The notes under the pieces are model-generated. The model saw nothing but the letters and a program-made list of their open reading frames with translations, searched no databases and was not told where the DNA came from. Positions 1-7,788 of a stretch of 37,984 bases of DNA are shown here, in pieces. This DNA is from Treponema sp. Lineage in GTDB: Bacteria > Spirochaetota > Spirochaetia > Treponematales > Treponemataceae. The stretch covers positions 1 through 37,984 of the forward strand of contig JAFUFU010000035.1 of NCBI GenBank assembly GCA_017469785.1. The letters are read 5' to 3'. A program made the translations under genes and the position numbers. The number at the start of each line of letters is the position of its first letter. The first letter of the stretch is position 1.

Positions 1-67
1 TAGGCCGCAGGTGCAGGCGCGGCGACGCGCACAGCCGAGCGGTACTAATAGGCCGTGAGCCCTGGCC
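1..67 (+). rRNA. 23S ribosomal RNA, 3' end (partial)
   Basis: This is the last ~67 bases of a 23S rRNA that begins outside the window. The string GAGCGGTACTAATAGG at about 38-53, followed by CCGTGAG, matches the conserved 3' terminus of bacterial 23S rRNA. A 5S gene follows within 100 bases, as expected for an rRNA operon. The exact 3' end is approximate, because pairing with the 5' end of the molecule cannot be checked here. The tail is very G+C-rich compared with the protein-coding DNA in the rest of the window. Confidence 0.9.
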
Positions 68-158
68 ATATCTTCGTTCCCGGCCGGAGGCCGGATTCCT
101 TCCCCCGCACGCGCTTCCCGGGGCGCCGCTCTCGGCGCCCGTATGATCCGATAGTCAT
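68..158 (+). other. 23S-5S spacer with two perfect hairpins
   Basis: The spacer holds two perfect inverted repeats. CCGGCC at 80-85 pairs with GGCCGG at 89-94 across a GGA loop. GGGCGCCG at 121-128 pairs with CGGCGCCC at 133-140 across a CTCT loop. Neither is followed by a T-run, so they look like processing or folding stems of the rRNA precursor rather than terminators. That function is an inference; the repeats themselves are plain in the sequence. Confidence 0.6.
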
Positions 159-271
159 GTGCCGGCGGCCATGGCGGGGAGGCAATACCCGTTCCCGTTC
201 CGAACACGGAAGTCAAGCTCCCCTGCGCCGATGATACTCCTGACCGGGGGAAAGTAGGGCGCCGCCGGCTC
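159..271 (+). rRNA. 5S ribosomal RNA
   Basis: About 112 bases with the features of a 5S rRNA. GCCGGCGGC at 161-169 pairs with GCCGCCGGC at 261-269 to form the terminal helix. The conserved internal block CCGAACACGGAAGTCAAGC at about 199-217 and the GCGCCGATGATACT block (225-238) match the 5S consensus. It follows the 23S tail directly. The ends are estimated from the terminal helix. It is unusually G+C-rich. Confidence 0.93.
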
Positions 272-312
272 TTTTTTTTTGTTCCGTTCCCCCGGGGGGG
301 CGGATTTTTTTT
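271..312 (+). terminator. Tandem terminators of the rRNA operon
   Basis: Nine T residues (272-280) directly follow the closing helix of 5S. A second hairpin then pairs CCGTTCC (284-290) with GGGGCGG (297-303), using two G-U pairs, and is followed by eight T residues (305-312). Another short G+C stem (315-319 with 326-330) follows without a T-run. Double intrinsic terminators are usual after rRNA operons. Confidence 0.75.
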
Positions 313-406
313 CCCCCGCGGGCCTGCGGGCGGCGGGAGTCTTTAGAATTATTTCTTATCTTAAACGATAGCATATTGAAAAATAGTTTACTTTATCTTT
401 ATATAG

Positions 407-415
407 GTGTATAAT
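407..415. repeat. Left target-site duplication of the IS
   Basis: GTGTATAAT here is repeated exactly at 1793-1801, immediately outside the right end of the element. A 9-bp direct repeat flanking the terminal inverted repeats is in the range usual for the IS4 family (about 9-12 bp). Confidence 0.75.
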
Positions 416-432
416 CAATGTCATTAACTTAA
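416..432. repeat. Left terminal inverted repeat of the IS
   Basis: CAATGTCATTAACTTAA. It matches the reverse complement of 1775-1791 with one mismatch (T/C at the fourth position). Ends starting with CA followed by AT-rich sequence are typical of IS4-family elements. Confidence 0.8.
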
Positions 433-487
433 GTACTATTTAAATTTTCATATTTCCTGTAGAATTCTCCATAAGGGTGGAAAAAAT

Positions 488-1783
488 ATGGGAAATGTAG
501 AAAATGTAAGAATGGTCAAAGAAGCATTAACAGAGGCAATAAAAGAAGTCTGCAAAGAAAAAGAGAAATACAGCACTTGTGAAAATGCCTTTATAAGAAA
601 CAGGGATTTACCTCTTCCAAAATTGATAGATGATATTCTTCTGTTTGAAAATAAATCAATTGAAAAAAGCCTTTCAGGAAATCATCAGTTTTCAAAAACA
701 ACTCCAACCGCAGTTGCATTTGTAAGGCAACGTAACAAATTGAAACCGGAAGCATTTGAACATATCTTCCATTCATTTAACTTGAAGACCTCAAGTTATT
801 GCTCAAAGAACTTTAAAGGCTATCGCCTCCTTGCTGGTGACGGAACAGATGTAAATATTTACCTTAATCCGAATGATAAAGAAACTTACATTCCACAGCA
901 TGGCAAGAAAGGTTTTAACCTTCTGCATGTAAATACACTTTATGATCTCGAGAATCAGATTTACACAGACATAACAATAAGCGGAAAAAGAAAGACAAGC
1001 GAACGTAGGGAGCTTAATATCATGGCAGACAGGTCGGAACTTAAAGAGCCGACTATTCTGATATTGGATAGAGGATATGAAGGCCTGAATGTTTTCGCTC
1101 ATCTGATAAGAGACGGTTTTTATTTCCTTATAAGACTTAAAGATACTGATTCGCGAAGGATTTCTGCCGGGTACAAAGATTGTGGAGAGACGTTTGACGT
1201 TGATTTTGATAAAATCATAAGAAGATACGTTCCTTATCATGCGGAAAATAGAGATGACTGCAAAATCATAATAAATCAGATTACTTTTGATTTTCTGAAG
1301 GAAGCCGGTGATGAATTTCCAATGCAGTTTAGAATCGTCTGCTTTCAGCTGGATGACGGAAACTATGAATGTATAGCAACAAATTTATCAAGAGAGGAAT
1401 TCCCCCCTGATAAGCTCAAAGCTTTATATGAGCGACGTTGGGGAATAGAACTCTCTTACCGTGATTTAAAATATACGCTTGGAATGAACAACCTGCATTC
1501 GAGAAAAACAAATTCGATTAAGCAGGAAATTTATTCAAATTTAATAATGCATAACTTCTGTAGGATAAATTCGTCCTTTGCAGAAGTCAAAAAAAATAAG
1601 GACATAAAGCCCCAGAAAGTTAATTTCTCAACTGCCGTAACTATATGTAAAGCTTTCTTGAAGGGGTTGTGTCCAGAAGAAAGTGTAATTTATTTGATTT
1701 CAAAAAATCTTTTAACAGATAGGCCAGGGCGTTCTTTTGAATTGGATTTGAAACCCAAATCTTGCACGTATTTTTTAAGTTAA
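488..1783 (+). CDS. IS4-family DDE transposase
   Basis: A transposase of 431 residues, the usual size for IS4-family enzymes, that would cut and rejoin the ends of its own element. The RNase H-like DDE catalytic triad is readable. D118 lies in LLAGDGTD, D194 in LILDRGYEG, and E321 in the family signature Y-x2-R-x3-E-x6-K (Y314, R317, E321, K328). The reading frame is uninterrupted. The ATG is preceded by a GGGTGG Shine-Dalgarno-like stretch at 475-480. The stop codon lies inside the right terminal repeat, which is common for compact IS elements. No second gene or frameshift site is seen. Family placement is secure from the signature; the subgroup is not determined. Confidence 0.95.
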   Translation: MGNVENVRMVKEALTEAIKEVCKEKEKYSTCENAFIRNRDLPLPKLIDDILLFENKSIEKSLSGNHQFSKTTPTAVAFVRQRNKLKPEAFEHIFHSFNLKTSSYCSKNFKGYRLLAGDGTDVNIYLNPNDKETYIPQHGKKGFNLLHVNTLYDLENQIYTDITISGKRKTSERRELNIMADRSELKEPTILILDRGYEGLNVFAHLIRDGFYFLIRLKDTDSRRISAGYKDCGETFDVDFDKIIRRYVPYHAENRDDCKIIINQITFDFLKEAGDEFPMQFRIVCFQLDDGNYECIATNLSREEFPPDKLKALYERRWGIELSYRDLKYTLGMNNLHSRKTNSIKQEIYSNLIMHNFCRINSSFAEVKKNKDIKPQKVNFSTAVTICKAFLKGLCPEESVIYLISKNLLTDRPGRSFELDLKPKSCTYFLS

Positions 1784-1791
1784 TGACGTTG
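1775..1791. repeat. Right terminal inverted repeat of the IS
   Basis: TTAAGTTAATGACGTTG, the inverted partner of 416-432. It overlaps the last three codons and the TAA stop of the transposase gene. Confidence 0.8.
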
Positions 1792-1792
1792 T

Positions 1793-1801
1793 GTGTATAA
1801 T
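1793..1801. repeat. Right target-site duplication of the IS
   Basis: GTGTATAAT, an exact copy of 407-415. Its presence suggests the insertion happened as a simple transposition and that the two flanks have stayed together since. Confidence 0.75.
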
Positions 1802-1822
1802 GTATACAAGATATTTTAGGAG

Positions 1823-2684
1823 ATAGTTGTAGATTTTTTCTTTTCATCTGATTATTTGATTTGGGCGTTTGGTGCAGTTGTCTTATTTATCTTAATTCTG
1901 TTTTTTGTTGGATATACAAAAGCTCCGCCTGATGTTGCTAAAATTATTTCTGGATTGAGGGAAATTCCCCGAGTCCTTGCTGGTCGTGCTGGCTTGAGAA
2001 TTCCATTTTTGGAGAGAGCTGATGAAATCTATCTTGGATAAATTTCTGTTGATATTGAGACCGACACTTTTATACCGACTCAGGATTTTATCAATGTAAA
2101 AGTAGATGCGATTGCAAAGGTTAGGGTGAAATCTGACCCTGACGGAATTCAGCTTGCTGTCAAAAACTTCCTTAATAAAACTCAGGAATCTATTGCTGAA
2201 GACTTGCAGGATTCTTTGCAAGGAAATATGCGTGAAATAATAGGTACGCTTGATCTCAAAACAATCAATACTGACCGCGACAAATTTTCTGATCAAGTGA
2301 TGGCTAAGGCTGCCCGTGATATGTAAGCTCTTGGAATTGAAATCCTTTCTTGTAATATTCAGAATGTAGTTGACGAGCACGGCTTAATCAATGATATGGG
2401 TAGGGCTAACACGACAATGATTAAGAAGAATGCCGCAATCGCAAAGGCAACTGCGGAGAAAGAGATTGCTATTGCTCAGGCAGAGGCTGCTGGAATTGCT
2501 GCAAAGTAAAAAGCTGAAGCTGAAGTTATTGCAGCGGAAATTGCAAAGCCGCTTGGTCAAATCGACAAAATCAACATTTATGGAACGACAGGTGAGCAAG
2601 GAAATGGAGTCTCGCAGATTTCAAGTTCAATGCCTGTGGGCCGGAATGTCTAAGAAGTCAGATGCATCGTCGAATGAAGAATAA
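1823..2684 (+). pseudogene. Decayed flotillin-like (SPFH domain) gene
   Basis: One plus-strand frame from about 1823 to 2653 reads as a flotillin/YuaG-type protein. It has an N-terminal membrane segment (AFGAVVLFILILFFVGY), then the SPFH domain (PPDVAKIISG, FLERADEIYLG, then INVKVDAIAKVRV, then ALGIEILSCNIQNVVDEHG), a short Glu/Ala coiled coil, and the C-terminal PLGQIDKINIYG block. The frame is broken by TAA at 2039, 2324 and 2507, each where the family would carry Gln or Lys. The final residues move to another frame near 2650, and no ATG is left at the 5' end (a TAGGAG motif at 1817-1822 has no start codon after it). The Glu/Ala region is far shorter than in full flotillins, which suggests an internal deletion. 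Flotillins organise membrane microdomains; this copy cannot make a full protein. The IS at 416-1792 lies just upstream. Confidence 0.85.
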
Positions 2685-2735
2685 TTTTTGCGACTTTAGT
2701 AATTCTCTTTGCATATTCTTAGTTTTTTTCACTAA

Positions 2736-3452
2736 TCAAATTTCTTCGATGTGGTAGATGTAGTCCAGTGTGGAAAGAGCATCGATGATTTCTTTGTGCG
2801 TTTTGTATTTTTTTAACTCCTCACTTGAGATTGAGATGGCAATTGAATAAACGCTCAGCCCTGAATTTGCATAGGCCGGATTCATTTCGATTGCGTCGAT
2901 TGTAAGGCCTAATTTTCGGATTGTGGTGACGAAATTCTGCAAGTTAAGGCTGTTTTTCAGTTCAAGATGGATTTCAAAATGATTTGAGCGATTTTTGAGA
3001 TAGAACTCTAGAGAGGGAAGTTTTGAAAGGCAGAGAAGCATTGTTAAGAAAGTTATCGCCGTTATTGTGTACAGGCCAGCTCCCACTGCAAGACCGAGTA
3101 TGCAACTTCCCCAAAGTGAAACTGCTGTCGTAAGCCCCATAATCTGGTTCCTTGAAGTGAAGAATAAAGTCCTTGTCGCTATTCTTGCAGATGAGACGAT
3201 TGAAAGCGCAGATAGTAAAAAAAAATGTCCGCCAAAAATGCTGTTTAGGTATAAATCGATTAACATAACGACCGTGCCAGACAAGGTAACTATCATAAAA
3301 GTCCTTAACCCCGCTGAATGACGTTTGCTTGAGCGTTCCCAGCCTATTAGAGATGAGAATATTACCGATATTCCGATGCGGAAAGTAACTGAAAATGCGT
3401 TGAGTTGCATAGACCATGAACCCAAAAATTGTGCCAATGGGTCTGTAATCAT
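2736..3452 (-). CDS. MgtC/SapB-family membrane protein, divergent
   Basis: An inner-membrane protein of 238 residues, with about five hydrophobic segments in the first 150 residues and a soluble C-terminal domain of about 80 residues resembling the ACT-like tail of longer MgtC proteins. Family signatures are visible in order: LIGWERSSKRHSAGLRTFMIV near residues 37-57, and GLTTAVSLWGSCILGLAVGAG near 106-126. The usual GIGFLGAG motif between them is replaced by an unrelated stretch around LSIVSSARIATRT, so the copy is atypical. The ATG overlaps the antiporter's stop codon by one base (TAATG) and has an AAGGAG Shine-Dalgarno, so the two genes are probably translated together. MgtC proteins are linked to growth in low magnesium and to membrane-potential control; the role here is inferred from family and neighbour only. 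Confidence 0.8.
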   Translation of the reverse strand: MITDPLAQFLGSWSMQLNAFSVTFRIGISVIFSSLIGWERSSKRHSAGLRTFMIVTLSGTVVMLIDLYLNSIFGGHFFLLSALSIVSSARIATRTLFFTSRNQIMGLTTAVSLWGSCILGLAVGAGLYTITAITFLTMLLCLSKLPSLEFYLKNRSNHFEIHLELKNSLNLQNFVTTIRKLGLTIDAIEMNPAYANSGLSVYSIAISISSEELKKYKTHKEIIDALSTLDYIYHIEEI

Positions 3453-4921
3453 TATTTTCTCCTTTTTCGTATGACTTCCTTCATATTTTGCTTATGAACC
3501 TCGCCCCAAAAGACTGTATTGTTTGTTTCTGCAGCTTCTGTGAAGGCTTCTTCTGCTTCATTTATAGTGTGTGATGGAAGTTCTTCCTGAATCTTTTGAA
3601 TACGGTCAACCAAAAGCTCTACCTGTGATTTTTCTTTGCCGTCTGCAGTTTTTTCATTCACTTCTACAATATCTTCCAGCTTTGTTGAGTAGGATTTAGA
3701 GAGATAAAGGGAAAGTTTTGCGCAGGCCGGTCCAATCAGTTCGTAGAGAACGCTTGAGGCTAGGATAATCGTTTCCAGTGCGTCCCCTGTCTCACCGCCA
3801 AGCGTGCGTGCTCCAATTGCCGCAAGACCTATTGCGACTCCTGCCTGGGGAATCAATGCGAGTCCTAGATAATTCCGTGTGTCTTTTTGTTTTTTGGTGA
3901 AAAGACAACCCAAAAAAGCACCTGTATATTTTCCGATAATTCGTATGATAAAATAAAGGACACCGATTAACAGAAGCGGTGAGGATCCGATTGCTCCGCT
4001 TGTATTTACAAGAGCAGGCAAATCAAAACTCATGCCAGAGCGTACGAAAAACATGAGCAGAAAGGGCGGAGAAAAATAATTGAGCTGCTTGAAAAGCTTA
4101 TCGTCATCTGTCATGTTTATGTAGACTGTTCCCATTGACATGCATCCGAGCAGGGGAGAAATCTCAAAAATAGTACAGATTCCGCAGAATGCAAAAAGAA
4201 GCGCTACTGAAATTATCAGCCTGTTATCGCTGGATCTCGTTTTCGGTTTTACTAGAAGGCTGAGTCCTACACCGAATACTGCGCCAAGAAAAAGAACAAA
4301 TGCGTTTGTGAGGATAGGAATAAAAATGCGGGAGCCTGATAATGCCTCGCCTGTCGCTGAATGGACTGCAATCGAAATAGCTACGCTGTATGCGAGCAGG
4401 CCGACTATATCATCAAGAGCTACAACCTGCAGGAGTGTCTCAACAAAATCTCCTTTCGCGCCTGTTTGTCGTATTGTCATCATGGTGGAGGCAGGAGCAG
4501 TCGCTGATGCCAGGGCTGAAAGCACGATTGAGAATGCGAGATTCAAATGAAGGACAAAGAATGTAAGGATGAATACTAAAAGTGAAGCGGACAGTGCCTC
4601 AAAAAGAGTTATAAGAATGACTTTTATACCGTTTTTTTTGAGAATATCCATCCTGAAAAATTGTCCGGTCGAAAAAGCTATGAAAGCAAGTGCAATGTCC
4701 GGCAGAAATTCTGTACCCTGAATAATCGGTTTGGGCACAAGATTCAGGCAATAAGGACCAATTAAAATTCCAGCCACGATATATGCAGTGACATTGGGAA
4801 GCCTGAGATGCTTCGTGATACGGGTCATCAGAAAGCCTGATATGAGAATGATTGAAATAGAAATGATTGCCGCCGACACCGAAGAATCGTTCATGCCACC
4901 GTCATATAGAAGATGAATCAT
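3452..4921 (-). CDS. Cation/proton antiporter, CPA2 (KefB/NapA-like)
   Basis: A polytopic inner-membrane protein of 489 residues: about 12 hydrophobic segments to residue ~410, then a charged cytoplasmic tail of about 80 residues. The Na+/H+ exchanger fold is indicated by HLRLPNVTAYIVAGILIGP near the N-terminus and VVALDDIVGLL with its paired aspartates near residues 167-177, the ion-binding region of CPA2 antiporters. The tail is too short and lacks the nucleotide-binding motif for a TrkA-N/RCK domain, which separates it from full-length KefB/KefC. It would exchange Na+ or K+ for H+; the ion cannot be read from the sequence. It is the first gene of a pair with the MgtC-like gene. The start at 4921 has no clear Shine-Dalgarno, and an internal ATG ten codons in (4894) is a possible alternative. 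Confidence 0.88.
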   Translation of the reverse strand: MIHLLYDGGMNDSSVSAAIISISIILISGFLMTRITKHLRLPNVTAYIVAGILIGPYCLNLVPKPIIQGTEFLPDIALAFIAFSTGQFFRMDILKKNGIKVILITLFEALSASLLVFILTFFVLHLNLAFSIVLSALASATAPASTMMTIRQTGAKGDFVETLLQVVALDDIVGLLAYSVAISIAVHSATGEALSGSRIFIPILTNAFVLFLGAVFGVGLSLLVKPKTRSSDNRLIISVALLFAFCGICTIFEISPLLGCMSMGTVYINMTDDDKLFKQLNYFSPPFLLMFFVRSGMSFDLPALVNTSGAIGSSPLLLIGVLYFIIRIIGKYTGAFLGCLFTKKQKDTRNYLGLALIPQAGVAIGLAAIGARTLGGETGDALETIILASSVLYELIGPACAKLSLYLSKSYSTKLEDIVEVNEKTADGKEKSQVELLVDRIQKIQEELPSHTINEAEEAFTEAAETNNTVFWGEVHKQNMKEVIRKRRK

Positions 4922-4922
4922 T

Positions 4923-4950
4923 ACTGTTATTTTACTATATAAATGACAGT
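4923..4950 (-). promoter_or_regulatory. Dyad (possible operator) over the antiporter promoter
   Basis: ACTGTTATTT (4923-4932) and AAATGACAGT (4941-4950) are inverted repeats matching at 9 of 10 positions around an 8-base centre. The centre carries TATAGT on the minus strand (4934-4939), a reasonable -10 box 12 bases before the antiporter ATG. A dyad that covers the -10 box is the classic position for a repressor site. No T-run follows, so it is not a terminator. No regulator gene lies nearby and the binding protein is unknown. Confidence 0.5.
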
Positions 4951-4983
4951 TTCGCTAGAATTTTTTTACATAGAAGAGCGGAT

Positions 4984-5017
4984 AAAAAAAGCCACAGATC
5001 CTTTTGAATCTGTGGCT
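4984..5017 (-). terminator. Intrinsic terminator after greA
   Basis: Read on the minus strand, AGCCACAGAT (5017-5008) pairs perfectly with ATCTGTGGCT (4999-4990) across an 8-base loop and is followed by seven T residues. It lies 30 bases beyond the greA stop codon and ends the TPR-greA transcript. Confidence 0.9.
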
Positions 5018-5046
5018 CATTACTCACTATGGGGTAGGTTTTATCC

Positions 5047-7770
5047 TTAGAGTTTTGCGATTACAATCTTTTTGACTTCAAAGCTGTACTTGTGCTCATT
5101 GATTGTAAAAGTAAGTGATTCTCCAACTTTGTGGTCGAGGATTGCGTTGCCAAATGGTGACATGTACGAAATTACGCCGTTTTCTGGATCTGATTCCCAT
5201 GGTCCGAGAATGGTGTAAACCTCTTCTTTGCCAGATGTTTTGTCTGCCAGAGTGACTGTCGTTCCGAATGAAACAATTGAAGATGTGGCTGTTGTCGGGT
5301 CGAACACGACTGCACGTGCAAGTTCTTCCTGGAGGCGTTTGAGGTCGTTTCCGAGTTTGTGCTGTGCTTCTTTCGCAGCGATATATTCCGCGTTTTCCTT
5401 CAAGTCGCCTTTTTCCTTTGCTTCCGCAACTTCTTTTGCGTTTGCTGGAATCTTGACATTCTGTATTTCTTCGATAAGGTTGCGTTTCTCTTCGAGTTTC
5501 TTTGCAGTGACCAGCATTCCTTTTGGAGCCGCTGATTTTTCTTCAGTGGTGTGGAATTTGTAGTCAGGATATTTTTCGAGAATCTTGTTTCGGAGCTGGG
5601 TCTTGATTACGCCGTCAAGTTCCGTAATGTCATCAACGAGCGTGTACATGTGAGACATCTGCTCTTCATCGCATGAAAGCATGAATGACGCATATTTATT
5701 GTTGTCCTTGTCGAAGAGCATTTTGCACGCATTGTTGATAATCTTTTTATTCTCTGTTGACTCTACATGATTGTCGATCTCCCGGTAACACTGAGAGATG
5801 ATGTTGATGATTGCGATTAGCTGTTTCTGGAGTGGAACCGCAGCAGCCTTGAACCAGTCCTCATCGCTGCATTCATCAAAGAGGAAGAGAATTACATCGC
5901 GGTAGGCACGGAAATCATCGAAAGCGTCTGTAACGAGATTCTGAACTTTTTCGATGTGGCCTGCATTGATGATGGTTGCAAGAACTTCTTTTTTAAGGAT
6001 CGCAGGGAACATCTTGATGTATTCGTCCTCCCAGTTTGGAAGAAGCTTGACAGATTCGAGGAATGAAGAGCGCAAATCTCCTTTCTTTGAGCCCTTGAGA
6101 ACTGTGTACATTTCTTTCGGTGACGTGATTTCGCCGTAAAGCTGGGCAAATGTGTACTTGCATTGGAAAGCGAGTGAAGGAACCTCTTGCCCGATTTCTT
6201 TGACTACAAGGTAAGAGGCGATAACCTGCTCATCGACTTCGTTGAACGATTTGAGGAAGCCTGTGAAATAGCTGAACATGTCGGCAAGAAGCTCGCTTTC
6301 TTTGTCAGTTGACTCGTCTTCAACGAATTTGTAGAGAATATCGATGCGGGCGAAGAAAGCTTTCTGTGCCTTGAATTCGTTCGAGTATTTTTCTTCTGGG
6401 GTGATTGCCCGCTCGCGGACCGTGTATTCGTTGATGTTGTTCGGATTTACGCCGAATGTCGAATCTTCTTCAAGCAGTTTTTTTGCGCCACTGTTCCAGC
6501 TTGTCCACTCACTTGTGGTGAGAATTGACGGAACCAATTCTGCCTTGATTTTTTTGAAATCGCAGCTGTTTCCAAAGCTTGTGATGATGGTTTTGAGCGC
6601 CCAGGCTTTATTTGTTTTGATTTCTTTTGCCAAATCTTCTTTTGTCTTGAATTTTGAAGATTTTGAACCAACCGTTGCCTTTATGACCCAGATGTGGTCA
6701 CGGGAAAGAGGCTGGAGCGCATTGACGGCCATTTTGAGTGAAATCTGTTTTTTGCCGATTTTTCCGAAGCTAATCGTGAGCGTATCGTTCTCGACGTTGA
6801 GAATGACGCCGACGCCCCATGTGCGGTGATATACGAACGCGCGGGCGTCGAATGCAATGTGCTTTTCAAAGTCGCTGATGGCTTCAAAAACATTGCGGTA
6901 GCTCTGTGTCAAATCTGATGAGCGGATGTATTCATCGACATGGCTGTGGTTTGCGTATTTCTGGGCATAGCAGTCTGCTATTTCGCGACGGGCCCATGGA
7001 TCCTTCGGATCGATTGTAAGGTTGAGCTTGAGAATGTCGATGGCTGTATCCCATTTTTTGTTGTCTTTGTAGTAGTTGTAAAGCTCCTGCATCATGAGAG
7101 CAGATTTGTCTGCGCTTATTGATTTTGCGATTTTTCGCTGAACGAGAAGAAAGAAGTCGATTTCTTCCGGAATTATCGCAACGAGTTTTGACCAAATCTC
7201 GCTTGCGGAATTTATGTTCTTATTGTTGACAAAGCGGAGGAGGGCTTTTTTGTAGAACTCGTTTGCTTTTTCAGGATTTCCCTCGGCTGCGTAGTGATCG
7301 GCAATTTTCTTGGCGATTTCTGCCTCGGCAAAATCTACTTTTATGATTTTTTCGTAGATAGACCATACTTCGGCATTTCCGGTCTGTTCGTAGTTTGAGG
7401 CAAGTGTACGGAGTGCAAATTTATTTGATTTGTCATCGGCGAGAATTGTTTCGCACATGTAGACGACGATTGGCTCTTTATGATTGTTCTGGAAAATGTC
7501 AACGAGGGTTTCAAGCAAAGAATTGTCGAGTGCACCCTGTTTTAGGGCGAGCATACCTGAAATATAGAGCGCGGTGATGCTGTCCTTTGTGTGAGAAAGC
7601 TGCTCGTCACAGATTTCCTTGATTTCATTTGTGCAGTTTTCGTTCTTTGCTTTCTCAACGATGGTCGTCAGTTCAATCAGGTCATTTTTTGTGTAATTGC
7701 TGATTGTTGCACGAGTCCAAGTGTCTTCCTTGAGTTTTGCCTGAACCAAATCCACGAGCTCTTTTGACAT
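5047..7770 (-). CDS. greA: Transcription elongation factor GreA with long N-terminal helical extension
   Basis: A protein of 907 residues; ordinary GreA has about 158. The C-terminal ~150 residues (from about 759) are a complete GreA. The coiled coil carries the tip motif GDLKENAEY, with the Mg-coordinating acids D789 and E792, followed by the FKBP-like domain to the C-terminus. GreA enters the RNA polymerase secondary channel and stimulates cleavage of backtracked RNA. The preceding ~750 residues are mostly helical and TPR-like in the first third (for example ALYISGMLALKQGALDNSLLETLVDIF), with a further domain of unknown role around 300-700. I recall long GreA proteins of similar size from Treponema and Borrelia, so the fusion is probably old rather than an assembly error. 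AAGGAG precedes the ATG. The TPR gene ends 18 bases upstream and is probably co-transcribed. Confidence 0.92.
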   Translation of the reverse strand: MSKELVDLVQAKLKEDTWTRATISNYTKNDLIELTTIVEKAKNENCTNEIKEICDEQLSHTKDSITALYISGMLALKQGALDNSLLETLVDIFQNNHKEPIVVYMCETILADDKSNKFALRTLASNYEQTGNAEVWSIYEKIIKVDFAEAEIAKKIADHYAAEGNPEKANEFYKKALLRFVNNKNINSASEIWSKLVAIIPEEIDFFLLVQRKIAKSISADKSALMMQELYNYYKDNKKWDTAIDILKLNLTIDPKDPWARREIADCYAQKYANHSHVDEYIRSSDLTQSYRNVFEAISDFEKHIAFDARAFVYHRTWGVGVILNVENDTLTISFGKIGKKQISLKMAVNALQPLSRDHIWVIKATVGSKSSKFKTKEDLAKEIKTNKAWALKTIITSFGNSCDFKKIKAELVPSILTTSEWTSWNSGAKKLLEEDSTFGVNPNNINEYTVRERAITPEEKYSNEFKAQKAFFARIDILYKFVEDESTDKESELLADMFSYFTGFLKSFNEVDEQVIASYLVVKEIGQEVPSLAFQCKYTFAQLYGEITSPKEMYTVLKGSKKGDLRSSFLESVKLLPNWEDEYIKMFPAILKKEVLATIINAGHIEKVQNLVTDAFDDFRAYRDVILFLFDECSDEDWFKAAAVPLQKQLIAIINIISQCYREIDNHVESTENKKIINNACKMLFDKDNNKYASFMLSCDEEQMSHMYTLVDDITELDGVIKTQLRNKILEKYPDYKFHTTEEKSAAPKGMLVTAKKLEEKRNLIEEIQNVKIPANAKEVAEAKEKGDLKENAEYIAAKEAQHKLGNDLKRLQEELARAVVFDPTTATSSIVSFGTTVTLADKTSGKEEVYTILGPWESDPENGVISYMSPFGNAILDHKVGESLTFTINEHKYSFEVKKIVIAKL

Positions 7771-7788
7771 AGTTTACTCCTTAGCCAA

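Larger units (their letters stand above)
416..1792 (+). mobile_element. IS4-family insertion sequence, apparently complete
   Basis: An element of about 1.38 kb with a single transposase gene (488-1783). It has imperfect 17-bp terminal inverted repeats (416-432 and 1775-1791, one mismatch) and is bounded by a 9-bp direct repeat. The transposase has all catalytic residues and no frameshift, so the copy could be active. It sits between the rRNA operon terminator and a decayed flotillin gene, about 30-60 bp upstream of that gene's probable original start, where it would separate the gene from its promoter. The outer boundary is uncertain by one base on the right, depending on whether the duplication is read as 9 bp exact or 10 bp with a mismatch. 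Confidence 0.85.

Noticed and set aside
1823..2684. Reassigned or read-through TAA stop codons in the flotillin frame
   Set aside because: TAA is used as an ordinary stop elsewhere in the window (for example the transposase and dapL), and this gene also has a frame change, a missing start codon and a shortened coiled-coil, so decay explains it better.
2430..2684. Independent Arg/Leu/Lys-rich small protein
   Set aside because: Its sequence is the out-of-frame reading of the flotillin coiled-coil; only its last residues may be the shifted end of the pseudogene.
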